From contig NZ_CP041745.1 of NCBI RefSeq assembly GCF_007556815.1, positions 3,015,001-3,079,000 of the forward strand: a stretch of DNA of 64,000 bases, in the 5' to 3' direction. This DNA comes from Paraburkholderia megapolitana (lineage in GTDB: Bacteria; Pseudomonadota; Gammaproteobacteria; Burkholderiales; Burkholderiaceae). This document shows, in pieces, positions 1 to 8,381 of the stretch. The notes below the pieces were generated by a model that was not told the DNA's origin, made no database searches, and worked only from the letters and a program-made list of their open reading frames with translations. Within the stretch, counting starts at the first letter, position 1, and every line of letters begins with the position of its first letter. The position numbers and the translations under genes were made by a program.

Positions 1-131
1 ACTCGTTGTCGAAGCGCACTGAGGTGTATGGCACGGTCGACTTCACCCGTGGTAACGGTGCGTTCCTTGCGGACTACCCTGGCCGCAATAACCAGACTGG
101 CGTCGCTATTGGTTTGCGCAATATCTTCTGA
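1..131 (+). CDS. outer-membrane porin, C-terminal fragment (5' end outside window)
   Basis: Reading in the frame that ends with TGA at 129-131 gives 42 residues finishing in RTEVYGTVDFTRGN and then GVAIGLRNIF. Alternating hydrophobic residues with a terminal phenylalanine are the signature of the last beta strand of a Gram-negative general porin; the phenylalanine is recognised by the BAM complex. The GVAIGLRNIF ending is typical of the Burkholderiales OmpC/Porin_4 group, trimeric 16-strand channels for small hydrophilic solutes. Only the end is visible, so substrate preference cannot be judged. Confidence 0.85.
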   Translation, partial: SLSKRTEVYGTVDFTRGNGAFLADYPGRNNQTGVAIGLRNIF

Positions 132-207
132 TCGGGTTCTGTTGCGACGAGAAGCAAATGTCGGAATCTTTTGAACAGTGACGACATAGCAACGGAATAG
201 AACTACG

Positions 208-235
208 CGGCGGTCTTCGGACCGCCGTTTTTTTT
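208..235 (+). terminator. rho-independent terminator of the porin gene
   Basis: A perfect 8-bp GC-rich stem (CGGCGGTC / GACCGCCG) with a TTCG tetraloop is followed at once by eight T residues. It lies 77 bases after the porin stop and should isolate the porin from the biosynthetic operon downstream. Confidence 0.93.
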
Positions 236-898
236 GCAGCCCGGCGATCGACCTCTCTCGCACATCAATCGCAGATATCGGAGAACACTGCTACGTACGC
301 GGCCCGATACTCGAAACCACTCGCTGTGGCGCCAGAATCGGGCAGCTTGTGGTGCACCCTCTCCTCCGCGACTCGGCAGGCGCATGCCGAACACTGCGTC
401 TCATCGACCTGTTCACCACCATGCGCATCCATCGATTCACTTCACGAGTTTGCAGTGGATTTAGATATGGCTGCGATAGCGCCTCGCTATAAGCAGCCAT
501 ACGCAAACGTAACGCTCCAGCCATTGCGTAGTCTTACCCCGTACTGCCGGGAGAGTCTTACTAACTCTTGTGAATCGTCCATGTCGATTGTTTCCGGGAC
601 AGACATCGCGAAACAAGCCGAGTCTAATGGTCGCCAATGTCAAATGACTCTCTGGAATGAGCTCACGAAATCCACGACCAACACACCCGACTCCACGAAA
701 CCTACTTTGTGCCACACCGTGAGCAGTACCAGGTTTGCAAGCCGACCTTGCTGCGAACCTCGATAGCGATCGTATCTTGTTTAAGAAAATAACGGAATGA
801 ATCTGTAGAACTCCTTCATTAATCGCGTTTCCTCCCGAATATTTCAGGGCTGCGGACGCAACCATCGTGCACGCAACCATTTCCTGACAGAAATATTC
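236..898. other. long gene-free region upstream of the biosynthetic operon
   Basis: About 660 bases lie between the porin terminator and the first start codon of the cluster. Several open frames cross it on both strands (for example 326-766 plus and 461-880 minus), but their translations are rich in Arg, Ser, Cys and His, show no motif or hydrophobic pattern and have no Shine-Dalgarno site, so I treat them as chance frames. The stretch 760-850 looks more AT-rich than the flanks and is the likely promoter region. I see no tRNA, repeat or clear -35/-10 pair. Confidence 0.5.
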
Positions 899-3800
899 AT
901 GAATCCGCTCTCATCAGCCTTGCAGTCGCACGCCGTCCAGCGGCCGGACCAATATGCCTTCCGTTTTCTCGGTGACGGAGAGAACGAGACGGATGCGTTG
1001 ACGTGGAGCACGCTCCACCATGGCGAAATGCAACTGGCCTGGCACCTGCAACAGATATGCGCTGTCGATGACAGGGTCGTACTGATGCTGCCGCAGGGTC
1101 CCAATTTCGTACTGGCGATGGCAGCCTGCCTGCGCTCAGGCGTGATCGTCGTGCCGACCAACTCGCCTCGCCCGGGAGGGCGTGGTTGGGACACCGTACA
1201 GAACATCATTGCGGACTGTGCGCCGCGGCTGATACTCGCAAACGCCAGCCAGACCGACGCTATCGAAAGAGCACTCCGCGCGGAAGGCAGGCACTCGAGC
1301 GTCGCAGTCCTCGCCATCGAGACGCTGCTATCGAGCCACGAGCAGGCCGATCCGCGCGGCGGCGCAACGCTGGCGTTACTGCAGTACACATCGGGTTCGA
1401 CAGGCAATCCTAAAGGCGTAATGGTTGGCGTCGACAATCTTGCGGATAACCTCGAAACGATCCGGCTGCGCTTCGATTGTTCCGAGCATGCCCAGGGCAT
1501 CATCTGGTTACCGCCCTACCATGACATGGGCCTGCTCGGTGGCGTTCTGCAGCCTTTTCACAGCGGCGTTCCTGTCGTCATCCTGCCGCCCGTTGCAGTG
1601 ATCCAGCAACCGAAGCGCTGGCTGCGCGCGATCTCGAAGTACCGCGGCACGATCTCGGGCGGCCCCAACTTTATCTACGAGCAATGCGCGGAGCGCATCG
1701 GAGAAGCAGATTCGGAAAGCCTCGATCTGTCGAGCTGGAAGAACGCATTCTGCGGCGCCGAACCGGTCCGGGCCGAAATTCTTGAACGTTTCGCCGAACG
1801 CTTTTCCACCTGCGGTTTTGCACGCCGTGCGCTCTATCCGTGCTATGGCCTGGCCGAGAGCACGCTGTTCGTCGCCGGTACGCGCGCGAGCGGGGACGGC
1901 ATGCTGGTCAATCACTTCGACTCGCAGGATCTCGGTGTCGACAAGGCGGTCAGCTGTGAGAAGTCAGAACACACGATCGCACTGGTCGGACACGGTGTTC
2001 CCGCCGACAACCAGGAAGTCGTGATCTGCGATCCAGTGAGCCGCAGACAACTCACTGCGGGTGAAATAGGCGAGATCTGGATCAAAGGCCCGTCGGTTGC
2101 GCGCGGCTACTGGAATAACCCGGTAGCTACTGAAACGACCTTCCAGGCCCGCACTGCATCCGGTGCCGGTCCGTACATGCGCACCGGCGACCTCGGTTTC
2201 TACCTCGATGAAACGCTCTACCTCAGCGCCAGGCTAAAGGATCTGCTGATCATTCGCGGCCGGAATCATTATCCGCAGGATATCGAGGACACGTCTTGCG
2301 CGAGCGACGAAGCACTGCTGTCCGGTGGCACGGCAGCGGTATCCGATGGCGATGCGCTGATCGTCCTGCAAGAAGTCCGCCGCGAATTTATCGCGAAGGT
2401 GGATGTCGATACGGTGCTGCGCAAAATTCGACTCGACATCGCGAAGCGTCACGACATTGGTGTCGAGAAGATCGTGCTCGTTAAGCCCGGTACGCTGCTG
2501 CGAACCTCGAGCGGAAAAATCCGGCGTGCGGCCATTCTCGATGCGTATCGCGCCGGCAACCTGCCCGCAATCCATGAATGGCAAGCGCTACGAGACGACA
2601 CCGCGGACGATCTGCCGGAAGTCGTGACGCTGCCGCAGGACGGCGTCGACGAATGGGTCAGGCGCTGGATCGAAAAGAAAGCCGGCGATACGCTGGCCGC
2701 CACATCGGCCGAGGTCCGGCTCGACGAGCTGGGACTCGATTCCCTGCAGCAGGCGACGCTCGTTGCCGACCTTTCCACGCTGATCGGCGCACCGGTGCCG
2801 GTGGACATGTTCGCGCGTCATACGCAGCTGCAGGGCTTTCTCGACGAAGCGAACGCCGTGTATCGCTTTGCGGCAGGCTACAAGTCCCTCGACCCCAGCA
2901 TGCGCGAGCGTCTGTATCAGCAGCTGGGCGAAACCCGGCCTGCGCTGCAATTCGAGGACGTGGCCACGATCCCCGCCGAGTACTACGACATCGATCGTCT
3001 GTCGGGCATCGCGGACATCGATGCCCGCAGCCGGCAGCTCGAGAGTATCGGCTCGCCGTTCTTCACGACGCATGAAGGTATCAACGGCGCGCAGATGACG
3101 ATGGGAGAGAAGGCTTACCTCAACTTCTCGAACCACAACTATCTCGGGCTGTCGGGACATCCGGATGTCGTCAGCGCTGCCAAGGCTGCGGTGGATCAGT
3201 ACGGCACCAGCGTCTCGGCGGCTCGCATCGTTGCCGGCCAGCGCACGGTACACGTCGAGCTCGAGCGGCAGATCGCGGCCCTGACCGGGCATGAAGACGC
3301 CCTGACCTTTGTCAGTAGCAACTTCTGCAATGTGACGGTTGTCGGGCACCTGATGGAACAGGACGATCTGATCCTCTACGACGAATACAGCCATGACAGC
3401 CTGCTGCAAGGCGCGAAGCTCTCGGGCGCGGCAATGCGCGCGTTCCCGCACAACGACTGGAACGACGTCGACCAGTTCCTGTCCGCAGCACGCGGCAAAT
3501 ACCGCAAGGTAATGATCTTCATCGAAGGTGCATACAGCATGGATGGCGACATCCCGGAGCTCGCGCGTTTCATCGAGGTCAAACTGCGCCACAAGGCCCT
3601 GCTGATGGTCGACGAATGCCTGTCGATCGGCGTGGTAGGCAAGACAGGCCGTGGCATCTGCGAGTATGCCGGCGTCGATCCGACGCTGATCGATATCACG
3701 ATGGGCGGCATCAGCAAGAGCTTCGCGAGTTGCGGAGGATATATCGCCGGCAGCCGCTCGTTCATCAACTATCTGCGCTACACGACCCCTGGCTTCGTCT

Positions 3801-4162
3801 ACACGACCGGCATGCCGCCCGCCAACGCGGCCGCGGCCCGCGCAGCGATCGCGACGGCGTTGAACGAGCCGTGGCGCGTGGAGGAAGTGCAGCAGCTGGC
3901 GCGGCACTTCCTCGACAAGGCGCGCTCGCTTGGGCTGGACACCGGCCCAAGTAAGGACACGCCTGTGATCCCGGTGGTGATCGGCGATCAATCCCGCTGT
4001 GTCAACGTCTATCACAAGCTGCTGCAACACCACATCAACGTGCAGCCGATCCTGTATCCCGCTGTCCCGGAGAACAAGTCGAGGCTGCGCTTCTTCGTCA
4101 ACTACGGCCATACCCGGCAGGACATCGACAAGGCGCTCGAACTGGTCAAGGAATTCATGTGA
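899..4162 (+). CDS. fatty acyl-AMP ligase / acyl carrier protein / alpha-oxoamine synthase fusion
   Basis: A 1087-residue, three-domain enzyme. Residues 1-560 are a fatty acyl-AMP ligase: P-loop TSGSTGNPKG at 164-173, the FAAL-type stretch WLPPYHDMGLLGGVLQPFHS from 203, YGLAEST at 316-322, RTGDLG at 428-433 and a C-terminal RTSSGK loop near 535-540. Residues 585-650 are a phosphopantetheine carrier domain with GLDS, attachment Ser615. Residues 690-1087 are a fold-type I PLP alpha-oxoamine synthase (AONS, KBL and serine palmitoyltransferase relatives) with His832 for ring stacking, Asp905 and the Schiff-base Lys940 in GISKSFA. Inferred action: activate a fatty acid, hold it on the carrier domain, then condense it decarboxylatively with an amino acid to release an aminoketone. 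The usual DEAHS motif reads DECLS here. The ATG at 899 has only a weak ribosome site. First gene of a coupled operon. Confidence 0.93.
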   Translation: MNPLSSALQSHAVQRPDQYAFRFLGDGENETDALTWSTLHHGEMQLAWHLQQICAVDDRVVLMLPQGPNFVLAMAACLRSGVIVVPTNSPRPGGRGWDTVQNIIADCAPRLILANASQTDAIERALRAEGRHSSVAVLAIETLLSSHEQADPRGGATLALLQYTSGSTGNPKGVMVGVDNLADNLETIRLRFDCSEHAQGIIWLPPYHDMGLLGGVLQPFHSGVPVVILPPVAVIQQPKRWLRAISKYRGTISGGPNFIYEQCAERIGEADSESLDLSSWKNAFCGAEPVRAEILERFAERFSTCGFARRALYPCYGLAESTLFVAGTRASGDGMLVNHFDSQDLGVDKAVSCEKSEHTIALVGHGVPADNQEVVICDPVSRRQLTAGEIGEIWIKGPSVARGYWNNPVATETTFQARTASGAGPYMRTGDLGFYLDETLYLSARLKDLLIIRGRNHYPQDIEDTSCASDEALLSGGTAAVSDGDALIVLQEVRREFIAKVDVDTVLRKIRLDIAKRHDIGVEKIVLVKPGTLLRTSSGKIRRAAILDAYRAGNLPAIHEWQALRDDTADDLPEVVTLPQDGVDEWVRRWIEKKAGDTLAATSAEVRLDELGLDSLQQATLVADLSTLIGAPVPVDMFARHTQLQGFLDEANAVYRFAAGYKSLDPSMRERLYQQLGETRPALQFEDVATIPAEYYDIDRLSGIADIDARSRQLESIGSPFFTTHEGINGAQMTMGEKAYLNFSNHNYLGLSGHPDVVSAAKAAVDQYGTSVSAARIVAGQRTVHVELERQIAALTGHEDALTFVSSNFCNVTVVGHLMEQDDLILYDEYSHDSLLQGAKLSGAAMRAFPHNDWNDVDQFLSAARGKYRKVMIFIEGAYSMDGDIPELARFIEVKLRHKALLMVDECLSIGVVGKTGRGICEYAGVDPTLIDITMGGISKSFASCGGYIAGSRSFINYLRYTTPGFVYTTGMPPANAAAARAAIATALNEPWRVEEVQQLARHFLDKARSLGLDTGPSKDTPVIPVVIGDQSRCVNVYHKLLQHHINVQPILYPAVPENKSRLRFFVNYGHTRQDIDKALELVKEFM

Positions 4163-6201
4163 CACGCGACCACTTCCCTCTTCACGGTACGACGCCGGGT
4201 GTTACGCACGACGCGTTGGCCGCGACACCACCAAAGGAACGCGGTCGGTATCGCCGGGCGTGTCTGTTCCTCGGGCATAACGCCGCTGCCATGGTGTGGA
4301 ACGATGCGAACGATCTGTTCGCCATCGAAGACGAAAAAGAAAGTCGCGCGAAGGGCGGCGAGTACGTGCCGCTGCATATGCTGCTGCAACTCAGTCGCTA
4401 CGACCTCGATGAGGTCGACGTGATCAACTTCCTCGGCGATGTCGACTATAGCGAGGTGATCAGAGCGCTATGCGGCGGCGATCGCGCGAGATTCGAGGAT
4501 TTCCGCTCGCGTACCCGCCTGCACGAACTAAAGGTGAATCATCACGCCACCCATGCGATTAATGGCGTTCTCGAGGCGTGGGTGCATGAACGACAAGCCG
4601 CTGCGCCACAGGGACGCGCCTACCATGTGCTGATCACCGACGGTACCGGTGACGACTACGAGGCGACCTCTGTCTATACCGCCTTCGTCGATCCGCTAGC
4701 GCCGCTCGGGCAGTCGATTGCGTCGCTGCAGCGTGTCCGGCGCATTCCGGCCAGCGATCTGTCGTGCGGGCTGCTGTTTGCCCGCCTCGTATGCAACGCG
4801 GACACTGGCTTCGCGCCACTCAAGGACGAATACAAGTCGCTCGGCTACGAAACTGCCATCGACAAGGTGCTCGACCACAACGCTCGCTCCCGGCTCGATC
4901 GCATTGTCGATAAGGTCGTAGCCAGTTTTTTCGATGACCGGCCGAGAGGCTTGAAGCGGGCACTGCGGGAAGATATCGCGAGCTTCCTGCCCGGGCTGCA
5001 CGGCATCGAACCGCCTCAAACGCCTCCCGGACAATTCGAGCGCAAGCCCGTGCTCCTCCATTGGGACGCGGACAAGCCGACGCGTTCGATACTCGACATC
5101 CGCCACCGCCCCACTCTGGCGTTGCGCGGCAGCGCCGAAGAAACCCAGCACCTGGGGCACGGCCTGTCCGTCAGGACCATGCAGGACATGGCTACCCGGC
5201 ATGTTCCGATGCCCGCCTGCGTGCGCAGACATCTCGCCTCGTGCGACCGGTTTCAGATCAGGGTGCTGGCGTCCTATGTCGCCAATCGTTTCATCGAGCA
5301 CTATGCCGCGACTCTGCTGAAGCGGGAACACGTCGAAAACCTGATCGTTGGCGGCGGTGTCCATTTCAACGTCAAGCTCAACAACGTCATTCTGAACAGT
5401 ATCGGCGGCAAGCTATGCTGCGCTCCGCTCGCAGGCGATGTGGTTCATGCGGCGACCGGCGCGGTATTGCTCGACCCTTCTCTCGCCACACGTAGCACGG
5501 ACCTGCTCCTGCTCAAGCGTGATCTCGCTGCGGCCTATCGCGGCGATTTCCCGGAGAACGTCGTCCACCTCGACGATCCCGAGGCTTTCCTTGAAATCGC
5601 GGCGCGGCAGATTGCGGAGGGACAGCTGGTCAATATCGTCAAGGACTGGGGTGAGCTGGGCCCGCGTGCGCTGCTGGCGAACTCGACACTGTGCCTGCCG
5701 ACCGAGGCGCTGAAGAACCGCGTCAACCTGCTCAACGGACGCGACGACTATATGCCGATGGCACCGGTGCTACGTCAGGAAAGCCTCCGTACGTTGTTCG
5801 TCAACCCGGAGGTGGACCGGATCGTGGGATCGCTGCACGGCATGATCGTCGCGCTCACCTACCGGGACGATGTGCCGCGCGACCGGTACGCAGGCGTGAT
5901 GCACTTCATGAACGACGGGCGCGTCACCGGACGACCGATGGTGGCGACGAATGCAATCGACCGCGAATTGCTCCGACGTGTCGAAGTACTTTCCGGCCAC
6001 CAGACGCTGATCAACACTTCCTTCAACGTGCACGGCAAATCCACCGTACAACGGCTGCGGCACGCCTACGCCGACTTCGACTATCAATGCCGCAACGCAG
6101 ACGCGCTAGCCCTGCCGCGACCGCTACTGATTGTATGCACGGCGACCCCGCGCATCTTGCGCGAGACGTCAACGGCAATTCATGCCGAGGCGGACCTATG
6201 A
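4159..6201 (+). CDS. NodU/TobZ/CmcH-family O-carbamoyltransferase
   Basis: A 680-residue protein that should transfer the carbamoyl group of carbamoyl phosphate, through carbamoyl-AMP, to a hydroxyl of a small molecule. The N-terminal part has the GHNAAAM segment at about 39-45, the metal-binding HHATH at 128-132 and ITDGTGDD near 159-166. The middle has GGGVHFNVK and GDVVHAATGAVLL. The C-terminal YrdC-like domain has ELGPRALLANS and LNGRDDYMPMAPVL. Length matches the family, which acts on nodulation factors, aminoglycosides and cephamycins. Start is a GTG overlapping the previous TGA (GTGA), so translation is probably coupled. The acceptor is likely a hydroxyl made by the neighbouring SDR or P450 (inference). 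The N-terminal 33 residues before the conserved core are unusual, so a later start is possible. Confidence 0.92.
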   Translation: MTRDHFPLHGTTPGVTHDALAATPPKERGRYRRACLFLGHNAAAMVWNDANDLFAIEDEKESRAKGGEYVPLHMLLQLSRYDLDEVDVINFLGDVDYSEVIRALCGGDRARFEDFRSRTRLHELKVNHHATHAINGVLEAWVHERQAAAPQGRAYHVLITDGTGDDYEATSVYTAFVDPLAPLGQSIASLQRVRRIPASDLSCGLLFARLVCNADTGFAPLKDEYKSLGYETAIDKVLDHNARSRLDRIVDKVVASFFDDRPRGLKRALREDIASFLPGLHGIEPPQTPPGQFERKPVLLHWDADKPTRSILDIRHRPTLALRGSAEETQHLGHGLSVRTMQDMATRHVPMPACVRRHLASCDRFQIRVLASYVANRFIEHYAATLLKREHVENLIVGGGVHFNVKLNNVILNSIGGKLCCAPLAGDVVHAATGAVLLDPSLATRSTDLLLLKRDLAAAYRGDFPENVVHLDDPEAFLEIAARQIAEGQLVNIVKDWGELGPRALLANSTLCLPTEALKNRVNLLNGRDDYMPMAPVLRQESLRTLFVNPEVDRIVGSLHGMIVALTYRDDVPRDRYAGVMHFMNDGRVTGRPMVATNAIDRELLRRVEVLSGHQTLINTSFNVHGKSTVQRLRHAYADFDYQCRNADALALPRPLLIVCTATPRILRETSTAIHAEADL

Positions 6202-7553
6202 GCGCGAAGCCTATCCAGACGGTGAAGGGATGGCCGGTGCTCGGTTCCATCATGCACTACAAGCGCGACGCGCTTTCGCTGTTTCTCAATGCCGCGCGCG
6301 ACCTCGGCGATGTTAGCGCGATCATGATGGGCCCCACCCGGGTCGTGCTGGTGAACAGTCCGCAGCACGTGGCCGAAATCCTGCAGGATCGGACCGACGC
6401 GTTCGGTAGAAGCCCGAGCTATCGGGAACTCGAATTGTTGCTTGGCGCCGGCATGCTGACGACCGAAGGCGCGCAATGGAAAGCACAACGCGCACAGGCA
6501 CAGCCTGCCTTCCAGAAGAAGCAGCTAACCTCGATGATCCCGACCATTCGCGAGAAGATCGATCAGGTCGTCGGCGAGTGGATGCCCGCGGGTCAGACCG
6601 GGCTTCGTCGACGCGATCTGTTTGCGGACATGCTCGATATGTCGATGCGCATCACGCTGCGTACGCTGTTCGGACAGGTACATGAACTGGCCCACCGCAA
6701 GATGATCACCGCACTCGAAGACGGGTCGCGCTACGTGATCCAGCGTCTGGAGGGCATCGTCAATCTGCCGCCGCACTGGCCGACGCCTTCGGCAAAAGAG
6801 TTCTGGAAGAACCGGGCTGTCCTCGACGCGTCGGTGCTCGACATCATTCGCCAGTACCAGCGTGGTACGCAGCCGCCCAACCTGCTCGGCATGGTGCTGG
6901 AGGGAGACGGTCCTCAGGATGAGGAAAACATCAAGAACCAGTTGCTGACCCTGTTCATCACCTCCTACGAAACAGTGGCAACGGGCATGACGTGGGTGTT
7001 CCATTTTCTATCGCAACATCCGCGCTGGTATCAGGCGGTCGTCGAAGAACTCGAACGGTACGACGAGTTGGGCTACGACGATATCTTCAGCCTGACGACC
7101 ACCAACGCCGTCATCCACGAAAGCCTGCGTCTGATGCCACCCATCTGGTCCTTCTCGCGCACGGCGAAGCGCGACGTGACGATCGACGGTTATCCGATCG
7201 CTGCGGGAACGATGGTTGTGGTCTCACCATATTGCCTGCAACGCCACCCGTCGCACTGGGACGATCCCGACACGTTCAATCCGGCTCGCTGGACTGCGGG
7301 GTCCTCTACGTCGAAGCGTGTGTCGGCCTTCCTGCCGTTCGGCACCGGACCACGCATCTGCGTAGGAATGAACTACGCCATGATGCTGTTACCGCTGATC
7401 CTGAAGGGCGCCTGTCGGCGCGGCACGTTCTCGCTCGACTCCGCACATCCGGTCAGGATCAAGGCAGGCGTGACGATCCGCCCGGTGGGCGGCCTGATGG
7501 GACACTGGACATCGCACGAGCGGCTGCTCGAACAGAAAGGTATCGCGACATGA
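6198..7553 (+). CDS. cytochrome P450 monooxygenase
   Basis: Starting at the ATG in the ATGA overlap with the carbamoyltransferase stop gives 451 residues, the normal length for a soluble bacterial P450. Visible motifs are the I-helix SYETVAT (256-262), ESLR (308-311; ExxR) and the haem loop FGTGPRICVG with axial Cys388. The glutamate-threonine pair in the I-helix resembles fatty-acid hydroxylases of the CYP102 type more than actinobacterial steroid P450s. No reductase domain is fused and no ferredoxin lies nearby, so electrons must come from elsewhere. Inferred role: hydroxylation of the alkyl chain of the cluster product, possibly making the carbamoylation site. A longer open frame runs in from 5691, but it lies inside the carbamoyltransferase gene and carries no P450 features. 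Confidence 0.95.
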   Translation: MSAKPIQTVKGWPVLGSIMHYKRDALSLFLNAARDLGDVSAIMMGPTRVVLVNSPQHVAEILQDRTDAFGRSPSYRELELLLGAGMLTTEGAQWKAQRAQAQPAFQKKQLTSMIPTIREKIDQVVGEWMPAGQTGLRRRDLFADMLDMSMRITLRTLFGQVHELAHRKMITALEDGSRYVIQRLEGIVNLPPHWPTPSAKEFWKNRAVLDASVLDIIRQYQRGTQPPNLLGMVLEGDGPQDEENIKNQLLTLFITSYETVATGMTWVFHFLSQHPRWYQAVVEELERYDELGYDDIFSLTTTNAVIHESLRLMPPIWSFSRTAKRDVTIDGYPIAAGTMVVVSPYCLQRHPSHWDDPDTFNPARWTAGSSTSKRVSAFLPFGTGPRICVGMNYAMMLLPLILKGACRRGTFSLDSAHPVRIKAGVTIRPVGGLMGHWTSHERLLEQKGIAT

Positions 7554-8335
7554 AACTTGCCGGGAAGAACGTCTGGGTGATCGGCGCATCGATGGGCATC
7601 GGCAACGCAGTCGCTGAAGCCTTGCAAAAGAAAGGGGCAAACCTGTTGCTGTCGAGTCGCAGCACGGGCCTGCTCACGGCACTGGCTACGCGGCTCAATC
7701 TGCCGCAGGACCGGGTGCTGCCGTTCGACATCACGGATACCGGAGCGGTCGCGCAAACCGTTCGCAAAGCCATCGACATCATGGGTGGTATCGATGCCGT
7801 CGTGTTCACCGCCGGCGTCAGCCAGCGATCGATGGTCGCGCAGACCAGAATCGGCGTGTATCGCGACCTGATCAATCTCAACTTCCTGTCGATTGCCGAC
7901 GTCACGCTGGCGCTGTTGCCGCATATGCTGGCGAGGCGCAGCGGGCACATCGTCGTGCTCTCGAGTCTTGCTGGAAAGTTCGGTAGCGGCAATCGCTCGG
8001 GCTATTGCGCGTCGAAGCACGCACTACACGGTTTCTTCGACTCGCTACGCGCGGAACACCGGAAAGACAACATCGATGTCACCCTGGTATGCCCAGGCTA
8101 TATCCGCACGGAGATCACGTTGCGTTCGCTGACCGGCGACGGCAGTCCGCACAACAAGGTCGACGAAGAACTGCTCAAGGGCATGCCCGTCGATCGATGC
8201 GCGGAGCAGATCGTAAAGGCTATCGAGCAGCGACGACGAGAGATCTATCCCGGCGGAAGCGAAACACTGGGTGTGTACCTGAACCGTTTCGTTCCCGGTT
8301 TCTTTGCCTGGCTCGTCAGCCGGCTAACGACGTAG
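7550..8335 (+). CDS. short-chain dehydrogenase/reductase of the biosynthetic cluster
   Basis: A 261-residue classical SDR. The cofactor loop GASMGIG is at 12-18, the structural Asn is Asn111, and the catalytic set is Ser139, Tyr152 and Lys156 (YCASK). The substrate-side CPGYIRTEI segment follows. The sequence ends in a hydrophobic, aromatic tail (VPGFFAWLVSRL), a feature of membrane-associated lipid and retinol reductases such as the DHRS7 group and 3-ketosphinganine reductases. It starts in an ATGA overlap with the P450 gene. Given an upstream oxoamine synthase, the simplest inference is NADPH reduction of the 3-keto group to an alcohol. The cofactor preference is not proved by the sequence. 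Confidence 0.93.
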   Translation: MKLAGKNVWVIGASMGIGNAVAEALQKKGANLLLSSRSTGLLTALATRLNLPQDRVLPFDITDTGAVAQTVRKAIDIMGGIDAVVFTAGVSQRSMVAQTRIGVYRDLINLNFLSIADVTLALLPHMLARRSGHIVVLSSLAGKFGSGNRSGYCASKHALHGFFDSLRAEHRKDNIDVTLVCPGYIRTEITLRSLTGDGSPHNKVDEELLKGMPVDRCAEQIVKAIEQRRREIYPGGSETLGVYLNRFVPGFFAWLVSRLTT

Positions 8336-8381
8336 CGTGAAAGCGCGCGTTCGTTACTCACGTTAATCGGGACATTCATCT

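Noticed and set aside
461..880. 139-residue minus-strand frame in the gap before the biosynthetic operon
   Set aside because: Composition is not protein-like, no ribosome site and no recognisable family; kept only as part of the empty region.
3040..4162. Calling the C-terminal domain BioF or Kbl (biotin or threonine metabolism)
   Set aside because: It is fused to a FAAL and carrier domain, has DECLS instead of DEAHS and sits among tailoring genes, so housekeeping roles do not fit.
2588..4165. 525-residue minus-strand frame inside the FAAL/oxoamine synthase gene
   Set aside because: Antisense shadow with no domain pattern; the plus strand shows continuous catalytic motifs.
4159..6201. Reading the NodU-like protein as evidence for nodulation genes
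   Set aside because: No nodA, nodB or nodC or nod box is nearby; the carbamoyltransferase family serves many natural product pathways.
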